From: Tiliqua scincoides
Taxonomy: Eukaryota > Chordata > Lepidosauria > Squamata > Scincidae
Direction of reading: 5' to 3'
Length of the DNA: 64,000 bases
Assembly: GCF_035046505.1 (NCBI RefSeq)
Contig: NC_089822.1
Coordinates: forward strand, 91,913,659-91,977,658
Shown here: positions 54,790-64,000 of the stretch, piece after piece
Position numbering within the stretch: position 1 is the first letter of the stretch
Layout of the letters: each line of letters starts with the position of its first letter
Position numbers and translations under genes: made by a program
The notes under the pieces: generated by a model
Databases searched by the model: none
Seen by the model: only the letters and a program-made list of their open reading frames with translations
Told to the model about the DNA's origin: nothing

Positions 54790-55625
54790 ACTCACTCCTT
54801 GGTACTGTACTAATCAAATAATGAACATGTAATTGTGAACTCACTGACACTTGGAAGTAATTGCTATCAGGACTCATTTTCCAGATAGATACCATATGTA
54901 AATCAGTAGATTTAAAACAGATGCACCAACTTTGCTTATATATTTTCGCAACCACTTACCTCTGTCTTAACTTAAACATTTTTCAGGGTAAAAGATCTCA
55001 ACACACGTTTGAGACATGTTGGAAGATTATGTCCAAAAATGGTCATCATGCTGTGGTTATATATATACAACATGATGTCATAAAGCTTTCCTCATATGAT
55101 CACCAGCACATGAAGAGGGTCCTGTAAATTGCCATTCCTTTCCAAGTAAATGTTTTGAAGTTTAGTTATTCATCCAACATATTTTGTCTGTGATTCTCAA
55201 AACACTTTCACCATGAGCATTTTCACCTGGAAGAAGGGATGGCATACAATACAAGATCTTTTACATACATACCAAAAGCTGTAACATATGATGAGGCAAA
55301 CACATACATGTACAGCTATCTGAGAACCAGGATGAACTCCCTGTTGTGTGCATATATGGTGGTAAATGCAGGCACAATCCATTTCAGTAAATCTATTTCT
55401 GCCATCTAGTATAGGATGGCAGCCTAGTCTGCAAAAATCTCATTGCGTGTGCGTACATCACCAATGTAATGGAGGAGTTACCATTGGCTGTGAAGGAGTT
55501 ACTATTTCTTCCCAGGGAACTCTGGGAACTGTTGTTCTGCAAGACAGCACAAGTTCTCGGAGAGACAATTCTCAGCACTTTCACTTAATTATAATTCCAG
55601 AATTCTTTGGGGAAGTCACAATTAA
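54790..55625. other. Unassigned, one degenerate repeat at the end
   Basis: AT-rich DNA. 55490-55620 carries GGAACTCTGGGAACTGTTGT and ATAATTCCAGAATTCTTTGG, an inverted-repeat element of the 'acaattcccagaattc' type seen also near 28730. Confidence 0.35.
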
Positions 55626-55630
55626 GCTAA

Positions 55631-55720
55631 GGGCACAATCCTAACCAGGTCTACTCAGAAGTAAGTCCTATTTTGTTCAATGGGGCTTAATCTCAGGAAA
55701 GTGTAGTTAGGATTGCAGCC
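55631..55720. mobile_element. Intact 90-bp palindromic MITE
   Basis: Starts GGGCACAATCCTAACC and ends GTTAGGATTGCAGCC. TAA on both sides (55628-55630, 55721-55723). Core TTGTTCAATGGGGCTTAATC. Inverted orientation relative to 6935. Confidence 0.82.
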
Positions 55721-55768
55721 TAAGTTTAATAGAATTTACCCCAACATGTGAATAGGAGTGCAGCTTAA

Positions 55769-55955
55769 CAGCCCAATCTTAACTAACTTTCCAGCATCAA
55801 TGCAGCCGCAATGCAGCCCCAAAGTAAATGAATAAATGTTCCCCTACCTTGAGGAGACCTCCTCGACTCTTTCTCCCCTTCCCCACTGCAGAATGAAGTG
55901 CATGCCCCATTGGCATGGCTGCATTAGTGTTGAAAAGTTGGTTAGGACTGGGTTG
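55769..55955. mobile_element. MITE with TAA duplications, 187 bp
   Basis: CAGCCCAATCTTAACTAAC and GTTGGTTAGGACTGGGTTG are inverted ends. TAA on both sides. Interior CCCCATTGGCATGGCTGCAT, as in 43681 but diverged. Confidence 0.78.
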
Positions 55956-55959
55956 TAAG

Positions 55960-57072
55960 TTCATAATGTTAAGTATTGACTCCTGGTCAGCTATTGTGGA
56001 ATAATATACGTATTTAGGAACTGAGTGTATGCTACCCCAGTGGAAATGTGGTTTCTGAACCTGATGGTTTCTTCAGGAGCCCAACCCCAGTGGATAATGA
56101 AAAGTGGCTGTATCTTTTATCCCCTTTCCAGTCTATCTGCAAATTCATCTGCTAACAGAACTTTAGACTTTTTTCATCTTAAGACAGTCCTTTTCTAAAG
56201 AGATTAAGGACAGCCTACGTTTTGCAAAGTAGAAAACTGGCAAATTCATGAAAATGAAACAAAAGAAGGTGACAGTCCATTTTCTCTGTTCTCTACAGTC
56301 ATGCTCAAGGTCAGCAGCATCTATCAAGGAAAATCAAAAGAAACGCTGCCTGTTTTTACCACCTGAATAACTGCTTCTGTTAAAAAATTGGAATGCTCAT
56401 TAATATAACCATTGTAGCCATGTAACACTCTCTCAGTACTACTCAGCACCCACTGAGTAACAAGATGTTCTGCTTTTTAAAAGCAAGACAGTTTACGAAG
56501 AACAACTGAGATTGTTTTTTAAAACTGTAACACAATGAAAAGGACATTTAAAATGCCATATGATAAAGTTAGCTCCTGCCAAACGCACAGGACTGGCTGT
56601 TCCAGTGCAAACACACCCAAATGCTTGTTGAAAGAGTGAAGGATCTCTATTACCTTTGTAACCCTAAGAGACAAATTGAACCAGGTGGGTCACTGTGGGA
56701 AGGCATTCTCAAATAAAAAAGAAAATTAATGTCCCAAGGTGTCAAAGATGGGACTGACGCCACCTTTCCTGCACAAATAGCAATTGCTCACACAATCGGC
56801 AGTACGCCCAAATGGCAAGTGTAGGAGCAGGCGACTCAACCTTCATCTGTAATTAGAAAAATCACAAGAGGGAATTGTGATCAGAGGTCTCCCATTATCA
56901 GTGGTCCATTGAGTGCCATCCCTTATGATGCACCACTAATGCCTGACTGGTTAGAAAGCTGGAATATATAAATGATATCAAACTACACTTAAAAAAAAAA
57001 AGAGCATGGATTATTCTGTAGTATAGGATGTGACCTTTATGGGTGGTGGGACACCACCATCCTGTATTTGAC
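55960..57072. other. No recognisable feature
   Basis: AT-rich DNA with an A-run at 56991-57001. No gene or repeat end recognised. Confidence 0.3.
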
Positions 57073-57077
57073 ACTGA

Positions 57078-57254
57078 TAGCCCAATGCTATCCAACTTTC
57101 CAGTACAGATTCAGCAGTGTCAATGGGGTGAGTGCTGCATCCTGTGGTGGGGGCAGTCACAGAGGCGTCTTCAAGGTAAAGAAACATTTGTTCCCTTACC
57201 TCAGGGCTGCACTGAGGTTGCATTGGCACTGGAAAGTTGGTTAGGACTCGGCTG
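57078..57254. mobile_element. MITE with TGA duplications, 177 bp, inverted
   Basis: TAGCCCAATGCTATCCAAC and GTTGGTTAGGACTCGGCTG are inverted ends. TGA flanks both (57075-57077, 57255-57257). Interior TTGTTCCCTTACCTCAGGGC is in the opposite orientation to 32889. Confidence 0.75.
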
Positions 57255-57291
57255 TGAATGTAATTATTCCTCAGGAATATGTATCACAGGT

Positions 57292-57375
57292 CATTCCTAT
57301 TAACACTTTTCTGTGAGCAGGTCCAATTTAACTCAATGGAACTTAACTTCTAAGTAGATATGTCTAGACTTGAGC
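57292..57375. mobile_element. Short palindromic MITE, diverged
   Basis: Contains GTCCAATTTAACTCAATGGA, ACTTAACTTCTAAGTAGATA and TGTCTAGACTTGAGCTG, in family order. Left terminus degraded. Confidence 0.5.
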
Positions 57376-57455
57376 TGGGAATGACTGTTGCAAACAATTA
57401 AATGGGCCCATGTACACGACAAAGGCACAAATCCCTCCCCTCACCGTCCTTTAAA

Positions 57456-57552
57456 TGAAGACATGTATCTGGCAGCAATTCTACTGGGAGGAAGACCCAC
57501 TGAAATAAATGGGACTGACTCTGCAATAGCTATGCCTGGGATTGTGCTGCAT
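57456..57552. mobile_element. Short palindromic MITE, diverged
   Basis: Contains GCAATTCTACTGGGAGGAAG, CCCACTGAAATAAATGGGAC and GCCTGGGATTGTGCTG. Confidence 0.5.
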
Positions 57553-57781
57553 GTGTTTGATAGGTATCAGTAATGTTGTTAGAGTTATTTTAAGAATGAC
57601 AACAATTCTAAAAATAGGTTGGTTTTTCCTTCCAGCTAATCTTATTCCTTAGATCCTTGCTGTGAATTGTTCTCTGTCCTACGGAAATACTTTTGTACAC
57701 CATCTCCCATATGTGGAGTACATTGGATGTCAGCCTCTGTTCATACAGTCCAACACACATAGGCCTTTGTTGTGTCACTGA

Positions 57782-58159
57782 GAGCCCAAAATTCTGTCAC
57801 ACCAGCCTTATGCCAGCTCTGGGTGGCACAAACTTGCCATAAAGCATGCCGTGAGACTCAGCACCGGGTCAACGCTGGTGCCAGTCCCGTACCAGTCCGA
57901 ACTGAGCCCATTGTCAATTGGAAGCCGGCTGCGTGCCACTTGGAGCAAGGGAAGAGCTCTGCCCAGCAAAGAGGTTCATCAAAGCGAGGGCAGGAAGTGT
58001 TCTGGGGCAGGGCAAGGGCAGGGCAGGTTTCAAAGGGTATGTATGTATATCCACTTTCCCAAGGAGACTCCAGTGGCTGCCATGGTGCCCACAGGATGCA
58101 GTGGCAGCCATTTTGGCACCGCTGCTCCTCTGGGTACTGGGCAGTTCAGGACTGGGCTG
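57782..58159. mobile_element. MITE, GAGCCCAAAATTC end, about 378 bp
   Basis: Left GAGCCCAAAATTCTGTCAC, right GCAGTTCAGGACTGGGCTG. Flanks TGA and TCA. The right end matches that of 41598-42032 (CAGGACTGGGCTG). The 198-codon frame crossing it is a compositional artefact, since it runs out of the element into unrelated DNA. Confidence 0.65.
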
Positions 58160-58164
58160 TCAGT

Positions 58165-59555
58165 CCCTGGAAAATATCTGGGAAATCGGGAAATCAATTG
58201 TGCACTGAATTTTATGCAATCACTTTGGACGTGCTATCCCTACATGAACATGTGTGGATGGCAGAACCAGGCTGGTTAGGTGCAATTCATTCCATTTCAG
58301 ACAGTGAGCTGGATCAGTCCTTCAGGTATCCTCCAAACCAACCCACAAAGAAGCTACAAAGTAACTGAATGAAAATGCAAGTTAATTGAAGGAAATAATA
58401 CGGGCAAACTGAATCATCCACCTTCAGAAACTCGGAAGAAAGGTCATTTCTAATCTTCTGATAATCGGTACAGATTCTTATATTTTGAAGCAATGTGTTC
58501 ATAGGACAGTAAGGATTCTATGTAAGGTATAAAAGTAAATAAGCCATCCTGCCTTGTTCTCTCCAGCTGCGTCCAACAGCCTTTTGAAATCATTGCAGAA
58601 ACAACATACGATTTTTTCATATATACGTTCATATATAGTTTACAGTAGTTCCCCATAACAGATAAAACTTTCACCAGACCAAGGTCTGCAAAGTTTGATA
58701 GGGTGACACAGGAAGAGTAAACCATCAGGAGTTTCTTGGAATATTTTTGTGAAATTACTGACCTGTATAACTACTGCCAGGCAAGATGGATCCATCTCCT
58801 CCTCATAGCTGCAAGAAACATTATCTCCACTACCAGGAAAGACATTTAGAACAGAGAATAGCTTTGGAAAATCGGAAGGGCTGCCTCAATGGAAAAACTG
58901 ACAAGCTAAATAATCACAGAATTAGATGGAGTATATACACATGGCTTTGAAGCAAAACAACCCTTTACTTCCAGATCATCATTATCATGAGAAGGACACC
59001 AAAAAAAAAAAGAGAAATGCCAGTTACTATAAAAAGAACACTCTTGTGACAATTCAACTCTACAGTGTATTGCTCTCGTCCAAACCATGAGATTTTATAT
59101 ATGTAAAAATATTGATTATTTTTCCCCTCCAGTATACGAGTGGGCCAGGGTTCTACACTAAAACAAGTTTGCTTCTAGGATGATGAGGCAGCCATAGCAT
59201 TTTTAGAAGCTGCATATAACAGTTTCTTTTGGGGTAGCCAGATGCCGGTGCGAACATCATAATGAAGACAACAGAATGAATCATGTCAAATCTTCTTCTT
59301 TAATCATAAAACGGAACTGACAAAATATCACATCAGTGATATGAGCCCAATATGAGACCTTTATTTGGAGGGCAGTCAGGATTCGTGGTGGTGGGACTCC
59401 ACCCCTTTCCTGTCGTAATCTTTGCTTCTCTCTCCTGCTCTTCAGAAAGAACTAGAAGGTCTCGTTAACATCTGCTCTTTTTTATCATTCAAAGAGACAC
59501 TTTTTCAATTGGTGCACCTCTTAAATTAGGAGGGGGAGAAGGATTGTCACTTTTC
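58165..59555. other. No recognisable feature
   Basis: AT-rich DNA. No gene or nameable repeat. Confidence 0.3.
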
Positions 59556-59559
59556 CCCC

Positions 59560-59625
59560 CAGCCCAGTGTCTTTTCTAGTGGCTGCCTTAATTGTTTAAG
59601 GTTCTACTGTGTTGTTAGTATTTGG
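59560..59625 (+). mobile_element. LINE tail fragment
   Basis: CCAGCCCAGTGTCTTTTCTA and GTGGCTGCCTTAATTG share the block seen at 20085 and (inverted) 26410. Too short for clade assignment. Confidence 0.35.
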
Positions 59626-59631
59626 TTATTT

Positions 59632-59878
59632 CAATAGCATAGCTAGAGGGGAGCAAAACAGTAAGTAATGCAGGTGTTGCAATGAGCCACATAAGGGACA
59701 CCTGACATTCACTGTCAGAGCCATTCCAAGCAGCGACAGCAACATGCAGCAACATGCAACATACATTTGGTTTGGGGAGCAAATGGCTCTGACGGTGAGT
59801 TGGGAGGAACTGCTTACATGGTGCACTGCAGCACCTGCAGTATTTACTGTTTTACCCCCCCCCCCAACTACACTACTC
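59632..59878. mobile_element. hAT-type palindromic element, about 60-bp terminal repeats
   Basis: Left CAATAGCATAGCTAGAGGGG, AAAACAGTAAGTAATGCAGG. Right CACCTGCAGTATTTACTGTT, a C-run and CTACACTACTC. Flanks GGTTATTT and GATTGTTT match at six of eight. Second copy of the 8717 family. Confidence 0.72.
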
Positions 59879-59900
59879 GATTGTTTTACAGTGGGCCTTA

Positions 59901-59990
59901 GGTTGCAATCTTATCCTAACTTTTCCGGGACTAAGCCCCTTTGACTATAATGGGGCTTACTTCTGAGTAGACATGCATAGGATTGGGCTC
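59901..59990. mobile_element. Intact 90-bp palindromic MITE
   Basis: GGTTGCAATCTTATCC to CATAGGATTGGGCTC. TTA on both sides (59898-59900, 59991-59993). Core GACTATAATGGGGCTTACTT. Confidence 0.82.
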
Positions 59991-60032
59991 TTAATTGGCC
60001 TGTTTCTCATTAGCAGTCTAGGATACCATTTT

Positions 60033-60085
60033 GACATGGTGGAAAAGTGGGATACAAATGCTTATAATAGATAACAAAATAAATT
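60033..60085 (+). mobile_element. LINE tail fragment
   Basis: GGTGGAAAAGTGGGATACAA followed by ATAATAGATAACAAAATAAA resembles the terminal block of L2/BovB-like LINE or SINE tails. Confidence 0.3.
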
Positions 60086-60089
60086 TAGT

Positions 60090-61545
60090 ATTCTCAGCAC
60101 TGGGCTGGCTGTACAGTTAACCCTGACTGCCTGCAGGATCCAAGGCTGGCAATGGCAGGGAGCTCTAGGAGCCATTCGGCTGAAATCCTAGGCATACGGA
60201 AAGGGACTGACCAAAACAAAATAGTTCACTGGCCAGTATCAAAGACAAAGTCTAGGAATAGCAGGCTGCAAAGAATACCCCAGTTGGGGTAACAAGATGC
60301 AAAATGATAGTGAGCCGATGGGCAAAGTCTGAGCTGGAAGCTTTTGCGGCCAGGCTGGGCCAGGGACAACCAATGGGCTGCCTGGGAAGGAGGGTATCCA
60401 TGATGAAGCAAGAAGGTGGTAGTGCTGGCCCTGGGATTCTCCACTCTGCAGCCAAGGGGCAGCCGCAGGCACTCCAGCCAGGGTTGATCCCGAGATACAA
60501 CAATAAGATTGTGGGACATTAGAAAGCTGGGTGGTTATGAAATAAACGTTCCATCTCTAACTTCAGAAAAAAAATTTGTGCAAGCAGCCAGCAAACAAGT
60601 TTTCCATTTACAGCAGAATGCTGAAGTGAGCTGAAAAGGACCCCATTTAAGTCACCAGCGTCTGAGAATGTTGAACATTCACCTTTCTGCTTAAGTTATC
60701 TGTCGCTGGCTGCTCTTCACATTCTTACTGTGCGTGTCATATTTAAGGTTAGCAGCTCTTGAGGGCCTTTGATCCCTGTAACAAGAGAGGAGTTGCCAGT
60801 TAAATTGTCACCTTCTCCAACTCTCTGTCAAGATCACATATTTGCACACATGCAAAATCAGCAGTGCTCCCATCGCATTAAATGTAAGATTTGTTAAATG
60901 GAGGTAGGTGTTTGTGTTTGTGGTGACATCCTTTCCTGACTTTTGCAGACAAGTTCCAGTTTCAGCTCTTAGAGGAAGCCTTAGAAGGAATTCAGTTCAT
61001 CTACCCACTGATTTTTTTTTTTTTTTAAAGAGAACATTGCAGAGCGTAGCAACCTAGTTAGCCTGATGCATGGCAGAAATAGGTGTTGCATTTACGGAAA
61101 GAAGGAAGATCCGTTCAGCAAAGAATGTTGAGGGGGAGAGCTTGCTCTCTGCAACCTAACAACAGGCTTACTTGATGTCTTGCAAACACAGATGCTCATC
61201 ATTCACAACTGCAAGTACATTAAATTATTTTCTTAACAATGTTACTCAATAGTGGAATTTGGGAACAATGTGAAGCAGGGAAGAACAACATCTGAACTCT
61301 AGCTGGGGCTGCTTTCAGAGGTTATTCAAGCTGGGCACTGAATGGTTGAGGGAAATGAATCTGACTGGATCCGAACCATATGAATTGATAGCAGCAGGAA
61401 AGATCAGTGTACCATCATCAGGTGGGTACAAGTGCCAGGGGGAGCCCAGCAATCTACCACTATCACTGACTTTACGGGTGCATTCTATTTGTTAAAAAAC
61501 ATTCCAGGGATCTACAGGTTATTTGCCACAAAAGTGGCCACTTCA
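60090..61545. other. No recognisable feature
   Basis: No gene or nameable repeat. A T-run lies at 61012-61026. Confidence 0.3.
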
Positions 61546-61548
61546 CAA

Positions 61549-61804
61549 GAGCCAGGATGGTGTAGTGGTTTGGGAATTAAACCTGGAAGATCCAGGTTCA
61601 AGTTCCCACTCAGCCATAATGGGTTTGGGCCAGTCACTCCCTCTCAGCCTCACTTACCTCACAGGATTGTTGTGAGGACAAAAGGAGGGAAGGAACTCCA
61701 TAGGAATCTATGGGTCAAACTTCATGATGATGTACACTATCCTGAGCATCTTGGAGGAAGGGTGGTATAAAAATATGAAAAAAAATGAATGAATAAATGA
61801 ATAA
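61549..61804 (+). mobile_element. tRNA-derived SINE of Sauria type
   Basis: The head AGCCAGGATGGTGTAGTGGT carries the A box (TGGTGTAGTGG) and AGATCCAGGTTCAAGTTCCC the B box. The body has GGGCCAGTCACTCCCTCTCA and CACAGGATTGTTGTGAGGAC. The tail is CTTGGAGGAAGGGTGGTATA, then AAAAAT and (AATG)n/(AATA)n. This order and tail are those of Sauria SINEs, which are mobilised by BovB-type LINEs. AAGTGGCCA before and AAGTGGTCA after (one mismatch) may be the target duplication. Confidence 0.85.
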
Positions 61805-61975
61805 GTGGTCAGACTCCATAATAAATTGATACAGTCTAACCATAAGGAGTACAGTGTCTTCAGTTCTTTCTTTCCCTCAGAAACATGTTAATTTTCCAAG
61901 CAAGTGAAATTTGCAGCCAACTTTTTTACCACACCTTGATTAAGATTTGGTAGCATCACAAGAGGAGGTGGGGAA

Positions 61976-62143
61976 CATAAGAACAGCCCACTGGATCAGG
62001 CCATAGGCCCATCTAGTCCAGCTTCCTGGATCTCACAGCGGCCCACCAAATGCCCCAGGGAGCACACCAGATAACAAGAGACCTCATCCTGGTGCCCTCC
62101 CTTGCATCTGGCATTCTGACATAACCCATTTCTAAAATCAATG
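61976..62143 (-). mobile_element. CR1 3' UTR fragment
   Basis: Inverted CR1 tail with AACATAAGAACAGCCC, CATCTAGTCCAGCTTCCTGG and TGGCATTCTGACATAACCCA. 5'-truncated at about 62143. Confidence 0.87.
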
Positions 62144-62149
62144 GGGAGG

Positions 62150-63069
62150 GGAATATAAAAACTGCTAGATAGGTTGCCTGGATCTAGCTCACAGGCCACC
62201 AGCTGGTGGTATCTGAGGCATATGAAGTACAAAGTGGTGGTTCATTCCCACACACGGTGATTCATTCATTCATTCATATCAGAATGTGTGAACCTGTTAA
62301 TAGTGTGTATTTTGCATGTCGGGGTTTCTCTAGGGGCTCATTTGGAGGGATGGGACTCACATTGCTTTTTTTTGTGTGTGTGAGTGCGTATTGGATTTCT
62401 ACCATTGTGTTCAAAATAACAGTGATCTCTCTTGCAACTCCGATTATACACCTGATAAAATTTTCTTCCTAGCTTGGGTAGCAGGGAAAACCACTGAAAG
62501 ATGATTCAGCAGCCTGCAGACCTGCAGCTGTGGGTTGGCTGGAACAGCAGTCTTTCCTTCAGCTCAACAAAAGAACCCTGTGAATTCCTTCTCTGAGATT
62601 CAAAGACTTTCCCCAGCCACTTACTCGTTCAAAGTCTGCCTGAAGATAAGGGAGGAGGGCATTGCCTTCCTCTGTTATCTCTTCACAGACAATGAACAGT
62701 AGAAGTAACCACTGCCAGCTAACCCACTTTCTGGAAGGACACAATTCCGATATTCATCCAACCCCACACAGAACGAGGGCCTTTTGAAAAGACAGTAGTG
62801 TTGAGAAGCAATTTCTAGGAGCAAGCAAAGGGATATGGGGAAAAGACTGCCTGAAGGGCACCTTGGCCTAGGAAAGTGTAATAGGAGGCCCAGTTCTGTT
62901 CTGGCTGCAGGTTAAGAGAGAAATGTTTAGTACTTAACTACAATAGTGTGCATCTACGTAGTGGTTTAAAGTATTTAAACTGTATCACATAGATTGTCTC
63001 TGTAATCTTTACAACAAATCTGCATGCCTCAAAATCACCTATCATCGACTGTCATGGACCGACTATGTT
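62150..63069. other. No recognisable feature
   Basis: A short (ATTC)n tract lies at 62259-62276. No gene or repeat end recognised. Confidence 0.3.
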
Positions 63070-63246
63070 ACCTAGAACAGTGCTTCTCAATCTGTCGGTC
63101 GGGACCCACTAGGTGGGTCCCCATTCATTTCAATATTTTATTTTTAATATATCAGACTTGATGCTATCATGCTATGTGATTGCATTTGGGGAAATGTGAC
63201 AGACTGTACTTTTAACAAGCTACTATGTATATTCTTTTAACAATGA

Positions 63247-63299
63247 TAGTCAATGGGACTTACTCCTGGATAAGTGTGGGTAGGGTTGCAGCCTAGGAT
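63247..63299. mobile_element. Short palindromic MITE, partial, nested in hAT
   Basis: GTCAATGGGACTTACTCCTG and GGGTTGCAGCCTAGGATTG are one arm of the 90-bp family. Confidence 0.45.
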
Positions 63300-63403
63300 T
63301 GTTAAAAATGTTCCTGCTTGATGACGTCACTTCCAGTCATGACATCACTTCTGACAGATTCTCATTCTAAAAAGTGGTTCTCAGTGTTAAATGTGTGAGA
63401 ACC

Positions 63404-63888
63404 TTGTTGGCATCCTTCAGTCTCGGAAGACTATGGTATTGCACTCTGAATAGTGTTCTGGAACAGAGTGTCCTCTACAGTGCGCGAAGCCTGGGTAAAG
63501 TAAATATGGAGGATAGACTGTTACCCATGCAGCAAATCCCCCCTCTCCACGTCACTGAAATGGTCCAATGGAAAGGCAGAAGCCAATACGGTTGGTTCCA
63601 GCGACGTCGCAGGAGTTGCCAGAATGTGACTGTGTTCAGCCATGAACTGCCTCAGGGACTCCGGCTCCGGATTTTGCCTCGAGGTTGACTCCTGAAGCCT
63701 TTTCCATAACTGGATGTAGCCACAAGGCAGTGGAGGTTTGGGATCAGAGTTTTCCTTCTCTCAGATGAGCTGCCTTCCCAGGCAAACGAGTCCCATCTAC
63801 CCGGTGGCTGTTCAGTCGCCTCTTACGACAAGTACAGCCAAACTGAGTGCCTTTTCTTATCCCCAGCCCTCAGGGGAAAGAGGGCTGG
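63404..63888 (-). mobile_element. Non-autonomous retroelement with the shared LINE tail
   Basis: The minus strand ends TGTTCCAGAACACTATTCAG, AGTGCAATACCATAGTC and CCGAGACTGAAGGATGCC, the same roughly 60-bp tail as the LINE at 31578-32101. Its body (TGTACTTGTCGTAAGAGGCG, ACAGCCACCGGGTAGATGGG, CGAGGCAAAATCCGGAGCC) is neither 5S- nor tRNA-like. GAACC repeats at both borders. It may be an internally deleted LINE (5' UTR joined to tail) or a separate SINE type. It sits inside a hAT. Confidence 0.72.
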
Positions 63889-63905
63889 GAACCACTGACC
63901 TAGAA

Positions 63906-64000
63906 TATATCCAATGTCCCCATGTAGTACAGGTAGCAGAGGCCCAGTAATGCTCTTTGTATACTAAGAGCCCTGCTTGTAAACTAAGAGTACTGCTATT
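63906..64000. other. No recognisable feature
   Basis: Short flank to the window end. Nothing recognised. Confidence 0.4.

Larger units (their letters stand above)
63078..63897. mobile_element. hAT-type element with perfect 8-bp duplication, interrupted
   Basis: Left CAGTGCTTCTCAATCTGTCG then GTCGGGACCCACTAGGTGGG. Right GTGGTTCTCAGTGTTAAATG, then after the insert GGGAACCACTG. ACCTAGAA flanks both sides exactly (63070-63077, 63898-63905). A degraded short MITE lies at 63247-63299 and a retroelement at 63404-63888. Without the insert it is about 335 bp. Confidence 0.85.

Noticed and set aside
57772-58368. 198-codon open frame
   Set aside because: It starts just outside a MITE, crosses its right end into unrelated DNA, and overlaps other open frames of similar length. 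GC-driven artefact.

Overview
The window looks like intergenic or intronic DNA from a squamate reptile, most likely a lizard. The evidence is its repeat complement: a CR1-clade LINE ending in TTCTTATG-type 8-mers, a tRNA-derived SINE of the Sauria type, a second tRNA-derived SINE, 5S-rRNA-derived SINEs, L2/CR1-like LINE tails, many hAT-type elements with 8-bp target duplications, and swarms of small elements flanked by 3-bp TTA/TAA-like duplications. No bacterial or viral gene organisation is present. No conserved host protein-coding gene could be recognised with confidence. The best remaining candidate is an open frame on the minus strand at 6170-6646, which could be an isolated exon.

Layout. 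1-5 kb: small TTA-flanked MITEs, a 5S SINE (1283-1423), and the longest LINE, a 5'-truncated CR1 with readable reverse transcriptase (3098-4906), followed by another LINE tail. 5-13 kb: an LTR-like fragment, the orphan frame, a palindromic hAT (8717-8967), a short hAT (9797-10019) and a pogo/Tigger-like element with TA duplications (10112-10740). 13-18.4 kb: a hAT split by a CR1 3' end, a head-to-tail array of MITE units with a 93-bp period (15436-16262), a near-perfect 110-bp-arm foldback (17181-17416) and a hAT (17929-18331). 19-28.7 kb: an (AC)n microsatellite, CR1 and LINE tails, a long hAT full of GACTCGAGTC-like motifs (21431-22112), a truncated hAT abutted by an LTR-like piece, and a second Tigger-like element (27965-28310). 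29-34 kb: a two-element cassette (29147-30140), a LINE C-terminus whose tail is shared with the SINEs (31578-32101) and a hAT (32335-32754). 34.9-44.8 kb: more CR1 ends, three hATs including a 1.34-kb one with three internal repeats, 3-bp-TSD MITEs and a tRNA-derived SINE. 45-46.6 kb: an LTR-like element and a clear solo LTR (45743-46581). 47-54.8 kb: hATs, MITEs, a 5S SINE with a perfect 13-bp duplication, a 90-bp-arm palindrome and a second copy of the 29-kb cassette. 55-64 kb: MITEs, a palindromic hAT, a Sauria-type SINE, a CR1 end, and a hAT with a perfect 8-bp duplication that holds a retroelement inside it.

How the parts work together. Three different elements (the LINE at 31578-32101, the 5S SINEs and the insert at 63404-63888) end in the same 3' tail. 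This is the expected signature of one LINE machinery mobilising several non-autonomous partners. The hAT and 3-bp-TSD MITE copies lack any transposase frame I can recognise, so all appear to be non-autonomous passengers. Long stretches between the listed elements showed me nothing recognisable. Some of those will hold older or unfamiliar repeats, or regulatory DNA that cannot be read by eye.
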